Shown one piece after another: positions 32,953-41,805 of a stretch of DNA of 41,846 nt. This DNA comes from Treponema sp. GTDB lineage: Bacteria; Spirochaetota; Spirochaetia; Treponematales; Treponemataceae. The notes under the pieces were generated by a model. It ran no database searches. It saw only the letters and a program-made list of their open reading frames with translations, and was not told the DNA's origin. The stretch covers positions 1-41,846 of the forward strand of contig JAFXWC010000011.1 of assembly GCA_017534445.1 (NCBI GenBank). The letters run 5' to 3'. Position 1 is the stretch's first letter. Every line of letters begins with the position of its first letter. The position numbers were made by a program, and so were the translations under genes.

Positions 32953-34284
32953 ATGAAAAAGATAAGGCTTTTATTTTTTATAGCCTTCCTAATCGCACTG
33001 CAAGCATGCAACTTTGATTTACAGGAAGTCTCTTCTTCTGTAACCCCAGAAGAAACCACACCTTCTGCTCATCAAAAAAGCAAATGGACCTTCATGATTT
33101 ACATGGCGGCAGACAACAACTTAGACTCAGCGGCACTAGATGACTTTAGGGAAATCGAACGCGGAAACTGTGACAGCGAACTTGTAAAAACACTTGTCCT
33201 CCTTGACCGCGCGCAAGGTGGTGGCAACGACGAAAATAGCTGGAGTGGAACAAGGCTTTTCGAAATCAATCATTCAGAAGCAAAGTCAAAATCCACACAG
33301 CTAGACTGCAGTTCCCTGGGAATAAACACATCCGCTTCTACAGAGCTAAACATGGGTGACAGCGAAACCTTAATTTCCTTCCTTAATTTTTCGCGCAAAT
33401 ATTACCCTGCAGAACATTACGCCCTTATAATCTGGGGCCACGGAACAGGATACAGGTTTGGCGGAAAAGACAAAAAAAGAGCAGTGGCAATTGACGACAC
33501 AAGCGGAACTTTCATGTCAATACCAGAACTCCGCAAAGCAATAAAGTCGGGAATGGGCAGCGACAAACTTGAGTTAATCGGTTTTGACACCTGCTTTGGC
33601 GCAGAACTGGAAGAAATTTACGAGTTAAAAAATGAATCGCATTGGTTTGCGGGAGTAGAAGGAGTTCAAGACGCAAGCGGATGGGATTATTCATCCTGGA
33701 TGAGCCAAGAAGTTGAAAGCTGTAATTATGGAAATGAAATTGCAAAGCTGATAGAAAAACAGTACTCAGCAAAAAACGACAAGTCATTTGCCATTGTAAA
33801 CATGGATGCAGTTTCAGAAGTATTTGAGGCATTCAATTCTTTTTCCACGAAAGCCTCAGGCCTGATTGATAATGAAAAGACAGCATCAAAGCTAAAAGAA
33901 AAGATAGTAACAGATGCAAAAATATTTTCCGTATCGGGAAGCATGCACAACCCAGTGTATGTAGAAATTTCAACCATGGCAAGTATTTTTTTGGAAAACT
34001 ACCCCCAGCTTCTGAATGATGTTTTAAGGGTAAATTCTGCATTAAGGAAGGCAACTTCAGAAAGCTATTGCAGCACACAAGAAATTTTTCCAATAGGCAT
34101 CTACTTTTGTTCGCGCGATGAAAAGGGACAAATTGCAGACCAAAATTCAACATACTACATACAAGGAAGCGGTGCAGACGGACAGTGCCAGTTTGTACAA
34201 GATGCAAATGGCTATGTTCCGACAGCAAACCAGACAGGAAGCTTACTCGACAAACTGTTGAGTAACTATAAATTTTCACTATAG
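32953..34284 (+). CDS. Clostripain-family (C11) lipoprotein protease
   Basis: A 443-residue cysteine protease of the clostripain/C11 family in clan CD. A lipobox LQAC gives Cys19 as anchor. The catalytic domain starts at KWTFMIYMAADNNLD. The dyad is visible as His163 in WGHGTGY and Cys214 in GFDTCFGAELEEIYEL. Members cut after Arg or Lys, often after self-activation. With the anchor it should sit at the periplasmic or outer face of the envelope, ten bases upstream of the RHS gene. A role in processing the RHS protein or surface proteins is inferred. AGGAG before the ATG supports the start. Confidence 0.9.
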   Translation: MKKIRLLFFIAFLIALQACNFDLQEVSSSVTPEETTPSAHQKSKWTFMIYMAADNNLDSAALDDFREIERGNCDSELVKTLVLLDRAQGGGNDENSWSGTRLFEINHSEAKSKSTQLDCSSLGINTSASTELNMGDSETLISFLNFSRKYYPAEHYALIIWGHGTGYRFGGKDKKRAVAIDDTSGTFMSIPELRKAIKSGMGSDKLELIGFDTCFGAELEEIYELKNESHWFAGVEGVQDASGWDYSSWMSQEVESCNYGNEIAKLIEKQYSAKNDKSFAIVNMDAVSEVFEAFNSFSTKASGLIDNEKTASKLKEKIVTDAKIFSVSGSMHNPVYVEISTMASIFLENYPQLLNDVLRVNSALRKATSESYCSTQEIFPIGIYFCSRDEKGQIADQNSTYYIQGSGADGQCQFVQDANGYVPTANQTGSLLDKLLSNYKFSL

Positions 34285-34293
34285 GAGTTGTAA

Positions 34294-37200
34294 ATGAAAT
34301 TAACAACATTTCTGAAAAAGAGTTTTTGTTTAGCAACAGGAATTCTTTTATTTCAAGCAAATGCAATAACAATGCCTTTGCTAAAATTTGCAATAGCTGC
34401 CTCAGGAGGAAGTGCTTCATCATCCTCATCATCGTCAGGCTCAGGCGGATCCGGCACTTCTGGAGGGGCAACTAGCTCAGGCGGATCAAGCAGCACATCA
34501 TCATCATCGTCAGGCTCAGGCGGCTCTGGCTCTTCTGCAGGGGCAACAAGTTCAAGCGGATCAAGCAGCACATCATCATCGTCTTCTTCCGACAGTTCAG
34601 GCTCAACTTCCAATGGCAATGGAAGTTCAAATGGATCATCAGACGGAAGCACAGACGGAGATTCAGAAAGTTCTTCAAATACAGGAAACAATTTTGGAGA
34701 AAACAAAATGAGTACAACAGGTCCGTCCGTATCTGACGCAAGCCAGGCGGAAAGTATCTCATCGACAATCTCCGGAATCAGCTCAGCAATCACAAGTTTC
34801 TTTACCGGCGTTCAAGACACAGTGACTTCTGTTTTCTCGTCTATATCGTCTGCAAAGGGGTCAACAAGCACATCTTCAGGCAGACTTAATTTTTCTCACA
34901 TACCAAATGTCGTAGACCATAACGGGGTAATTAACAGCTCTCTGTTTTCAATACCATCTGCAAAAACTTTTTCCACAGGAATAAAAAGCACAATTCAGGG
35001 AGCACTTCCGTCGAACGTAACAGAATTAGCCGAAGCCCCTTCCCTTGCAGGAGATCCTGTATTCATAACAGCCGGCAAATTTTTCATCAACGATTATGAT
35101 GCAAATTTTAATTGGGGCATAAACAATTTTGTTGTTTTCAGGAATCTGCTTAGCGGAAACCACCTGTGTGGATCTTATGGCCAACAGTGGTTCTGTTCAT
35201 TAGACACCAGAATAATTCGCGGAACAAACGCTGGTGACCTGGCAAAAATAAAACGAAACATCAGAAAGCTAGAAAAAGAAATAGAAGAAACAAAAAATTC
35301 CATAAACCACATTTCTTCACAGTATCATGCAGATCTTCAGAAAAAGCTTAAAGATGTGGAAAAAAAGCTAAAGACAGCAAAGTCAAAGCTTCAAAAATTG
35401 GAAGAAGAAAACTCAAGAAATAATGAATTGAACAAGTATTCAGTATGGGGATACGAGAGCGAAGCTGCACTTCTAAATCTAAAGTCAATAATATTTATCG
35501 ATGACACGGGAAACACTTATATTTTAGATTATAATGATGAAACAAATCATTACGAAAATTGCGATACGGCATTCAAAAATGAATTGTATGCAGCAGCAAC
35601 ATCAGACGGAGGCATAGAGATTCATTACCTTTCCGGCTTGGTAAAAAAATTCTCAGCATACGGACTACCTGAATATTACAAAGACCGCTACGGCTCCACA
35701 ATTACTTTCTCTCTTGACAGCTCACAAAAAATCAAAAGTATACAGCACAAGGGAAGAGACGTATTGACCTTCTCCAGAAACGAAAAGAACTATTTGACAA
35801 AAATTTCAAATGAACTTTCCAAGAGGCAAAAATATTTTTATTACGATGGAAACAACTTGGTAAAAGTTGTAAACGAAGACAATGACGCTTACCAATACGA
35901 ATACGATAGTGACGGCGACATAAAAAAATGTATTAAGCCAGACGGAAACTTCAACGAAATTTTTTACGGTCAAAATTCAAGCGACAAAAAAGAGAAGAAG
36001 GTTATTTCAGTCATAAACGAAGAAGGCTGGAAAGAAACTTTTGACGGTGATTTTTCAAACGGAAAATTGATTTATACCGACCCCGACGGAAAGACCATAA
36101 CATATTATTTCGAAGACGGAAATCATATTTCAAAGGAAATATCATCCGACGGCCTTTTCAAGAAAAGAAGCTATAACTCAAACAATCAAATCATAAGCTT
36201 AGAAGACAACTACGGGCGCAAAACTTTCGCTTATGATGAATACGGCAACCTGACAAATGCATCTTATAGCGACGGAAGCTATGAATCTTGGTCTTACAAG
36301 CAACCCTACAACCTTTTGACATCATATCGTGACAGGGATGCAATAGTCACATCATTCGAATATGATTCGCTAGGATTTCTAAAAAGCGTAAAGAGAGATG
36401 GAAAAACAGTATTCACCTATACAGCAAACGCTTGGGGTGGAGTTATGCAAAGCCAAGGCTGCAACAATGACTCTTTCGAATACGATGCAGAAAGTTATGC
36501 TTTGACGAAAGACAATTCTGGAAAATATGAATACGATGATCAAGGAAGGGTTATTTCCTACACAAATGCCCAAGGCTTGGTTTGGACATGGAAGTACGAA
36601 GGCCGCACAACAATATTCCGAACGCCAACAAACATTGAGCAAAGGATTACGACAAACTGCAGAAATGATATTACATGCAAAACAGAAAGCGATTTGGTAA
36701 GTGGCATTACAAAAGCATGGTTAATTGGCTATGGAAAAAGCCACAATATTTTGGAGATAAAAAGCGGAATAGGCAGTGACATTAAAAACGCAATGGCAAA
36801 CGCAAGGGTAAAATCAAACTACGAATACACCCCTGCTGGAAAGCTAAAGGCATCTTACCAGTGGAACTATTCTGCCGCAGAAACAAATGATGCCCCCTGC
36901 ATTAAAACCGAATATGAATACAATTGTTCTGGTGATATTACAAAGGAAACAAGATACTTTGTAGACAAGAACAAGAAAATTATTGGAAACAAATTTACAA
37001 ATGAATTCTTACATTCTTTTGAAAACGGGAAAAAAGTTGTCCGCATAAAAAAAGACGGCAAACTTTTTGCAACGGAACTGTATGATGAAAAAGGAAATCT
37101 TATCAAAAAAACAGATGCAGAAGGCCGTTCCACAAGCTACAACTTCTCTCCAGCCGGAAAACCAAGGGAATTCGTAAATCCATACGGAGGAATCACCAAA

Positions 37201-40200
37201 TATTCCTACGATTCCTTTACTGGAGAAATTTCTTCAATAATTCAAGACAAGGATCACATCTGGGATTTTAGTTATGGAACAGACGGCCGCTTGGCAAACA
37301 AGAGAAATGCAAATGGCTTTGTAACAAATTATTCCTACACTGAAAACTCAGGATGCAGAACCGTTACAGAAAGCACAAAAACGTATGTTCAAAAAACCGA
37401 ATATGATTCCTTGGGCCGAAAGACAATGACTTCAAAAAGTCAGAACAAAGACGGAAGAAGGCTTGTAGAAGAAATTGCATACGACAGCAAAAATGGTGCA
37501 GTTACAAAGAAAAGCGGAAAAACTTCTTTACAATTAAAATATGACGCATGGAAAAATTTACTCCATGAATCCGAAAACGGCAAAACATTTTCCTATGATG
37601 AAAACGATAATATAATTGTCGAAGAATATGGAAAGCAAAAGACCTGTTATATTTACAATGCATTTGGAAACATTTCTCAAATAAAAGATGACAAAAACGA
37701 AGAAAATTTCTTTTACGATGCAAAAGGCAACCTCCTAAAGCAAACAGACGCCCTTGGAACGGTTCTTGAATGCGAATATGATTCCTTTGACAGATGCATT
37801 TCAAGAAAAGAAAGGGGCATGCCGGCAAGAGAATTTTCTTACGACGGTTCAGGTCTTATTGTAAAAATTTTTGAAGCAGGCGACTTGATTCAGCAAAAGT
37901 CATATTCAAAGGATCTTCGCACGCTAAAAGTCACAGATGCAATGGGAAACTGCCGCTCTTACACATTTGACTCATTCGGACGAAACATCAGTGAGACAAA
38001 TGCCTTAGGCAAAACAAAAAGGACAAGCTACAGCCTAAAAGACAATTCGGTTACAACGACAGATTTTAACGGCAACATAATCACACAATCTTTTTCAGAT
38101 GAAACAGGAAAGCAAATCACAAAGTACAATGACAAAAGCTTTGCAGCCCTGCAGTATGACGTTTTTGGCGCTGTCACAAAAGCTGAAACAGAAAAATCTG
38201 TTCAAGACTACAAGTATGACGAATCAAATATGCTGATTTCTGCAAAAGACGCTGACAAGGCAATCCAATATTCCTACGATGAATATGGTCGCATCAACAG
38301 AATTGCTTTAGACGGACACGAGACAAATTATGATTATGACGCAAACGGAAACCTTAAATCACTTGTGTCAAATTTGAACAAAATGAATTTCTCTTACGAC
38401 AATTTCGGAAACGAAAACAAGTCCTCAAGCTCTAACGGAATCAATGTAACAAAGGAAAAAGACGAAATTGGCAGGGAAATTCTTACGATTCAAAAAGACT
38501 CCAACGGCAACATTTTATTTGCAGAAGGAATCATCTATGACGATGACGGACGTATTGCATGCACGATAAACTCAACACCTTCTTTCTCTTTATTTGAATA
38601 CGACAAACATGGCCGCCTGCAAAAACATGTTGCCGCTTACTCAAAAGAGATCGAAGAAAAAACATACAATGAATTTGAAGAATACGGAGAAAAACCTTCA
38701 GCACGTCCTATTTATGATTCCGTCAGCTTCCCAAAGGAGTATTTGGAAAAAGCAAAATATCTTTGTGATGAAATGAATTTGGATTTTTCTTTTGCACCAC
38801 AAAAATCATGGGTTGAAACATACAAATATGATTTGAACGGCAACAGAATTTCAAAGTCAAACGCACTGGGAAAGCTGAACTATGAATATGATGCAGAGAA
38901 CAGGCTTGTAAGAACCTCAGGAAAGAATTCTTCTGCGGCAGAATTCAAGTATGATGACAACGGAAATTTAATTTCTGAAAATACCCTTTACAAAAATGTC
39001 ACTTTGATTTATACTCCTTCCAACAGATTAAAAGAAAGTAGAATTGTCGATTACAAAACGGAGAAGAGTTTCAGCGAATCATTTACCTATGATGCACTTG
39101 GCCGCAAACGCTCAACAACAGATGCGTCGGGTTGCACGGTACGTTCTGTATACGACGGATTAACCATGAATGAACTTTGTGAATACGAACCATTCGCATA
39201 TTCTGACGGAAATTCATCCGAATCAGAATACACAGATGAGAGTCGTCAAGTACGTTTTACAGACATAGAATCTTACTCTGCAAAAGGCCAGACAAAAAGC
39301 AACATGCAAACACTTTGCAATATCACCCGCTACTTTACCTATGCAAACGGACGAAAAATTTTCCAGGACAATTCATTCGTTCCAAAGTATTCTTCCGCAC
39401 AATCTGTCTCTTATGAATTAGCTTGTGACGGAAGAGGAAGCATAAGATGTGCTGTTGCGGCAGACGGAAGCAGCTATTATTCAATTGACTATGATGCAGA
39501 CGGAAGCCCTTATTTTACAAACAGTACAAACGGTATCAAGACTCACATTGATGCAGTTACAGCAGCGGTATCAGGTGCAGACTATGCCTATGCCGGCAAG
39601 CAGTACAATGCCAAACTTGGTTTCTACGATTACGGCTTCAGAAACTATGCGCCAGCATTTGCACGCTTTACGACAATCGACCCTATCCGCGACGGAACAA
39701 ACTGGTACGCATACTGTTCAGGCGACCCTGTAAACTTTGTGGACTTGTGGGGGCTTGAAACAGTTGCCACAAGATTCAACCAGAGGGACATTGGCTCGTG
39801 GGTTCATATTCCTGGACAGGAAAATCTAAGCCCGCAAGCAAGTGCAAAGAAGCACGAAAGGTTTGGAGAATCAGCATGTGCGGCAACAACGGTTTTGAAT
39901 ATCGTTTCTGATCAGTACACAAAACTAACCGGCAAAGCCATGACACAGAAACAGGGTGTTGAAGCAATGAACAATGCGATTGCAGAGGGTGCCGTTGACG
40001 AGACAAATGCCCTTACAGACTTCCATACGGCGGCAAACGCAATGTGGGCAACAACAGGGCTTATAGGCTCATTCACCTACACTACGGACAATCCGCAGCA
40101 CACGGTTTACTGTCTGGGAAGCGACAATCCTTATTCAGGAAGACATTTTGTAAACGGACTGGAAAACAATGAATATTACGATGTGTATTCAAAAAACATC

Positions 40201-40269
40201 GGTAAGCTAAATGCACCAGGAGTTCAAATTCTTGGAATAAGGGGCTATGATTTTTCTAAGAACAATTAA
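34294..40269 (+). CDS. RHS/YD-repeat protein with papain-like C-terminal tip
   Basis: A 1991-residue secreted RHS protein. A signal peptide (about residues 1-24) is followed by a Ser/Gly-rich tract (about 35-140) with two 25-residue tandem repeats. A DUF6531-like entry domain begins near 250 (GDPVFITAGKFFINDYD), with a coiled coil of about 65 residues inserted at about 314-380. At least 15 YD repeats (for example FAYDEYGNLT, YEYDDQGRV, FTYDALGRK) fill about 400-1700. The RHS core YDYGFRNYAPAFARF ... DPIRDGTNWYAY ... DLWGLE ends near 1820. The last 170 residues are unlike the core: Cys1862 in ESACAATTVLN, His1951 in GRHFVNG and Asp1963 in YYDVY suggest a C39/papain-like peptidase or toxin fold. 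GGAG precedes the ATG. No PAAR, VgrG or other type VI parts are present. Confidence 0.92.
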   Translation: MKLTTFLKKSFCLATGILLFQANAITMPLLKFAIAASGGSASSSSSSSGSGGSGTSGGATSSGGSSSTSSSSSGSGGSGSSAGATSSSGSSSTSSSSSSDSSGSTSNGNGSSNGSSDGSTDGDSESSSNTGNNFGENKMSTTGPSVSDASQAESISSTISGISSAITSFFTGVQDTVTSVFSSISSAKGSTSTSSGRLNFSHIPNVVDHNGVINSSLFSIPSAKTFSTGIKSTIQGALPSNVTELAEAPSLAGDPVFITAGKFFINDYDANFNWGINNFVVFRNLLSGNHLCGSYGQQWFCSLDTRIIRGTNAGDLAKIKRNIRKLEKEIEETKNSINHISSQYHADLQKKLKDVEKKLKTAKSKLQKLEEENSRNNELNKYSVWGYESEAALLNLKSIIFIDDTGNTYILDYNDETNHYENCDTAFKNELYAAATSDGGIEIHYLSGLVKKFSAYGLPEYYKDRYGSTITFSLDSSQKIKSIQHKGRDVLTFSRNEKNYLTKISNELSKRQKYFYYDGNNLVKVVNEDNDAYQYEYDSDGDIKKCIKPDGNFNEIFYGQNSSDKKEKKVISVINEEGWKETFDGDFSNGKLIYTDPDGKTITYYFEDGNHISKEISSDGLFKKRSYNSNNQIISLEDNYGRKTFAYDEYGNLTNASYSDGSYESWSYKQPYNLLTSYRDRDAIVTSFEYDSLGFLKSVKRDGKTVFTYTANAWGGVMQSQGCNNDSFEYDAESYALTKDNSGKYEYDDQGRVISYTNAQGLVWTWKYEGRTTIFRTPTNIEQRITTNCRNDITCKTESDLVSGITKAWLIGYGKSHNILEIKSGIGSDIKNAMANARVKSNYEYTPAGKLKASYQWNYSAAETNDAPCIKTEYEYNCSGDITKETRYFVDKNKKIIGNKFTNEFLHSFENGKKVVRIKKDGKLFATELYDEKGNLIKKTDAEGRSTSYNFSPAGKPREFVNPYGGITKYSYDSFTGEISSIIQDKDHIWDFSYGTDGRLANKRNANGFVTNYSYTENSGCRTVTESTKTYVQKTEYDSLGRKTMTSKSQNKDGRRLVEEIAYDSKNGAVTKKSGKTSLQLKYDAWKNLLHESENGKTFSYDENDNIIVEEYGKQKTCYIYNAFGNISQIKDDKNEENFFYDAKGNLLKQTDALGTVLECEYDSFDRCISRKERGMPAREFSYDGSGLIVKIFEAGDLIQQKSYSKDLRTLKVTDAMGNCRSYTFDSFGRNISETNALGKTKRTSYSLKDNSVTTTDFNGNIITQSFSDETGKQITKYNDKSFAALQYDVFGAVTKAETEKSVQDYKYDESNMLISAKDADKAIQYSYDEYGRINRIALDGHETNYDYDANGNLKSLVSNLNKMNFSYDNFGNENKSSSSNGINVTKEKDEIGREILTIQKDSNGNILFAEGIIYDDDGRIACTINSTPSFSLFEYDKHGRLQKHVAAYSKEIEEKTYNEFEEYGEKPSARPIYDSVSFPKEYLEKAKYLCDEMNLDFSFAPQKSWVETYKYDLNGNRISKSNALGKLNYEYDAENRLVRTSGKNSSAAEFKYDDNGNLISENTLYKNVTLIYTPSNRLKESRIVDYKTEKSFSESFTYDALGRKRSTTDASGCTVRSVYDGLTMNELCEYEPFAYSDGNSSESEYTDESRQVRFTDIESYSAKGQTKSNMQTLCNITRYFTYANGRKIFQDNSFVPKYSSAQSVSYELACDGRGSIRCAVAADGSSYYSIDYDADGSPYFTNSTNGIKTHIDAVTAAVSGADYAYAGKQYNAKLGFYDYGFRNYAPAFARFTTIDPIRDGTNWYAYCSGDPVNFVDLWGLETVATRFNQRDIGSWVHIPGQENLSPQASAKKHERFGESACAATTVLNIVSDQYTKLTGKAMTQKQGVEAMNNAIAEGAVDETNALTDFHTAANAMWATTGLIGSFTYTTDNPQHTVYCLGSDNPYSGRHFVNGLENNEYYDVYSKNIGKLNAPGVQILGIRGYDFSKNN
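34426..34575 (+). repeat. Two in-frame 75-bp tandem repeats in the Ser-rich tract
   Basis: Units start at 34426 and 34501 with TCATCATCGTCAGGCTCAGG. Each encodes 25 residues (SSSSGSGGSG ... SGGSSSTS type). TCA microsatellite runs flank them. In-frame copy change would alter linker length without breaking the gene. Confidence 0.75.
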
Positions 40270-40324
40270 AAATATGGCGGCTAACCAAGCACCTGCTTTT
40301 TAATTGCATAAATGTTTATAATCG

Positions 40325-40360
40325 GGATGTGCTATTAAAGTAACTTTTAGCAGCACATCC
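40325..40360 (+). other. Hairpin in the leader of the SH3-domain gene
   Basis: GGATGTGCT (40325-40333) pairs perfectly with AGCACATCC (40352-40360) over an 18-base loop. It sits about 27 bp before the ATG and is not followed by a T run. It could close the RHS transcript weakly or shape the leader of the next gene. The remaining intergenic bases 40270-40324 hold AAGCACCTGCTTTTT, a poor terminator candidate. Confidence 0.45.
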
Positions 40361-40386
40361 TGTTATTTATAATAGGAGTGATAGAT

Positions 40387-41607
40387 ATGAAAAAAAGAAA
40401 AGTTCTTCTTACGGCAGTATTGGCAGGCTGCATTTTTTTGAATTCAGCATTTACGGAAGAGGTCGCGGATGCAAAGTTTGTAAAACTGGAAGCAGATGAA
40501 ATAAGATCCTTGGACTACTCAAAATCTGTTTCCGTGGGAGAAGCACGAAGCAACCATAGGCGGACAGGCTTTGATGCAGAAGCAAGAATGAATGTTGGAA
40601 ATTTTGATTTCGTATGCAAAATAGAGTATATTGATTCAAAGAAGACCGAATACTACAAAGTTGAGGATTTAAAGGCAGAGTATATAGATGAATACAATCT
40701 TTACCTGGACATCAATGACACTTTGGTTCTTTCCGCAACACGACAGTTCGGATTTTTTGAGGGAGTTGAAAAATCAGCTTTCTTTTCTCCATACGGCGCA
40801 AATCCTTTGATTACAGAATTCAAGCAGACAGGCGAGAAAGACATCTATGCCTACTGCAACATAAATGCCATTGGAGGAGAAATGTGGGGATACAAAACGG
40901 CGAGCAAAGTAATAGCCTACAGCCGCACTGCAGCAAAAATAAACTTTAATGGAAAACAAAGTTATTTTGTACGCATCTCGGGCGACAAGAGCCACCAGTA
41001 CAACTGGATTTCAGCAGAAGACCTTAAATTGAGTGAGAAACAAATTCTTGCACTTCCTGTAGAGGATGTTGAAGCAACATGCTTTAATGAACTCAAAACT
41101 GGAGAATGGTATGAAGTTCCAGAAAACAAGCTTGTGGTTTTAAAGAATCTTGACACGAGCTATTCATACAACAGGGATTTTTTAAGGTTGCAGCCCAGTT
41201 CAGTCATATTTGCAAAATACAAAAGCAATGATTCAACAATCACACAAATTCCAGAATGGGGATACGTGAGCTTGAAAGGCCTTAAGAAAGTAACATTTCC
41301 TTTTGAATACGAAAAGGTGGAAAATTCTCAGGAGATGATATTCATTTGCCTTACAGGAAATTCCAGCAGCAAGCTTAAGGTCTATACACAGCCATCCGTA
41401 AAATCAAAGGTAATAGGCAACTTGGACAGGGCAAGGGGAAAACGCCAAAAGGAAAACACCCTCTTTGACCTTGTTGGCTGCAGCACGGAAAGTCAGACAA
41501 TAAACGGAAAGACTTCTAAGTGGTATTATATTGACGCACCTATAGAAGGAAAAGACGAAATTGTTCGTGGCTGGGTCTTTGGCCCGGAGTTTGGCGGAAA
41601 TTACTAA
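40387..41607 (+). CDS. Secreted protein with C-terminal SH3-like domain
   Basis: A 406-residue exported protein. The N-terminus MKKRKVLLTAVLAGCIFLNSAFT could be cut by signal peptidase I after the hydrophobic part, or LAGC could serve as a lipobox; I cannot decide. Residues about 30-320 are a beta-rich region of unknown family. At about 328-400 there is an SH3b-like domain: LKVYTQPSVKSKVIGNL ... KWYYIDAPI ... GWVFGPEF. AGGAG at 40374-40378 supports the ATG at 40387 over the GTG at 40378. Its position right after the RHS tip suggests an immunity or accessory protein, or a wall-binding partner, but a separate function is equally possible. Confidence 0.8.
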   Translation: MKKRKVLLTAVLAGCIFLNSAFTEEVADAKFVKLEADEIRSLDYSKSVSVGEARSNHRRTGFDAEARMNVGNFDFVCKIEYIDSKKTEYYKVEDLKAEYIDEYNLYLDINDTLVLSATRQFGFFEGVEKSAFFSPYGANPLITEFKQTGEKDIYAYCNINAIGGEMWGYKTASKVIAYSRTAAKINFNGKQSYFVRISGDKSHQYNWISAEDLKLSEKQILALPVEDVEATCFNELKTGEWYEVPENKLVVLKNLDTSYSYNRDFLRLQPSSVIFAKYKSNDSTITQIPEWGYVSLKGLKKVTFPFEYEKVENSQEMIFICLTGNSSSKLKVYTQPSVKSKVIGNLDRARGKRQKENTLFDLVGCSTESQTINGKTSKWYYIDAPIEGKDEIVRGWVFGPEFGGNY

Positions 41608-41627
41608 AAGCAAAGGGGCAGGAACTC

Positions 41628-41723
41628 GGATAAAAATTGCATCCATGCAATTTTTATCCAATTAGTTTTCTGCGAAAACTAACTTGATCTCTATGCAAAG
41701 AAACAACGCGCCCTCCATGGCGC
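41628..41723. repeat. Array of three hairpins
   Basis: A perfect palindrome with 15-bp arms GGATAAAAATTGCAT/ATGCAATTTTTATCC (41628-41659) is followed by TTAGTTTTC-TGC-GAAAACTAA (41662-41682) and GCGCC-CTCCAT-GGCGC (41708-41723). The order AT-rich hairpin with a TCCATG centre, then a 3-base-loop hairpin, then a CTCCATGG/ATCCATGG hairpin parallels 17073-17160 although stem sequences differ. The first could end the SH3-gene transcript. Nothing else is seen between 41608 and 41805. Confidence 0.6.
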
Positions 41724-41805
41724 TGCTTGTTCCAGAAAGCGGGTTAGCATATAAAAGCTGGTCCAGAAGAAGAAAATTCAGAACCAGCAATTCTTCCGGA
41801 AAAAA

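Noticed and set aside
40270..40377. Integron attC-like site (GGCTAAC followed by inverted repeats)
   Set aside because: The core boxes do not fit RYYYAAC/GTTRRRY and no integrase or cassette array is visible.
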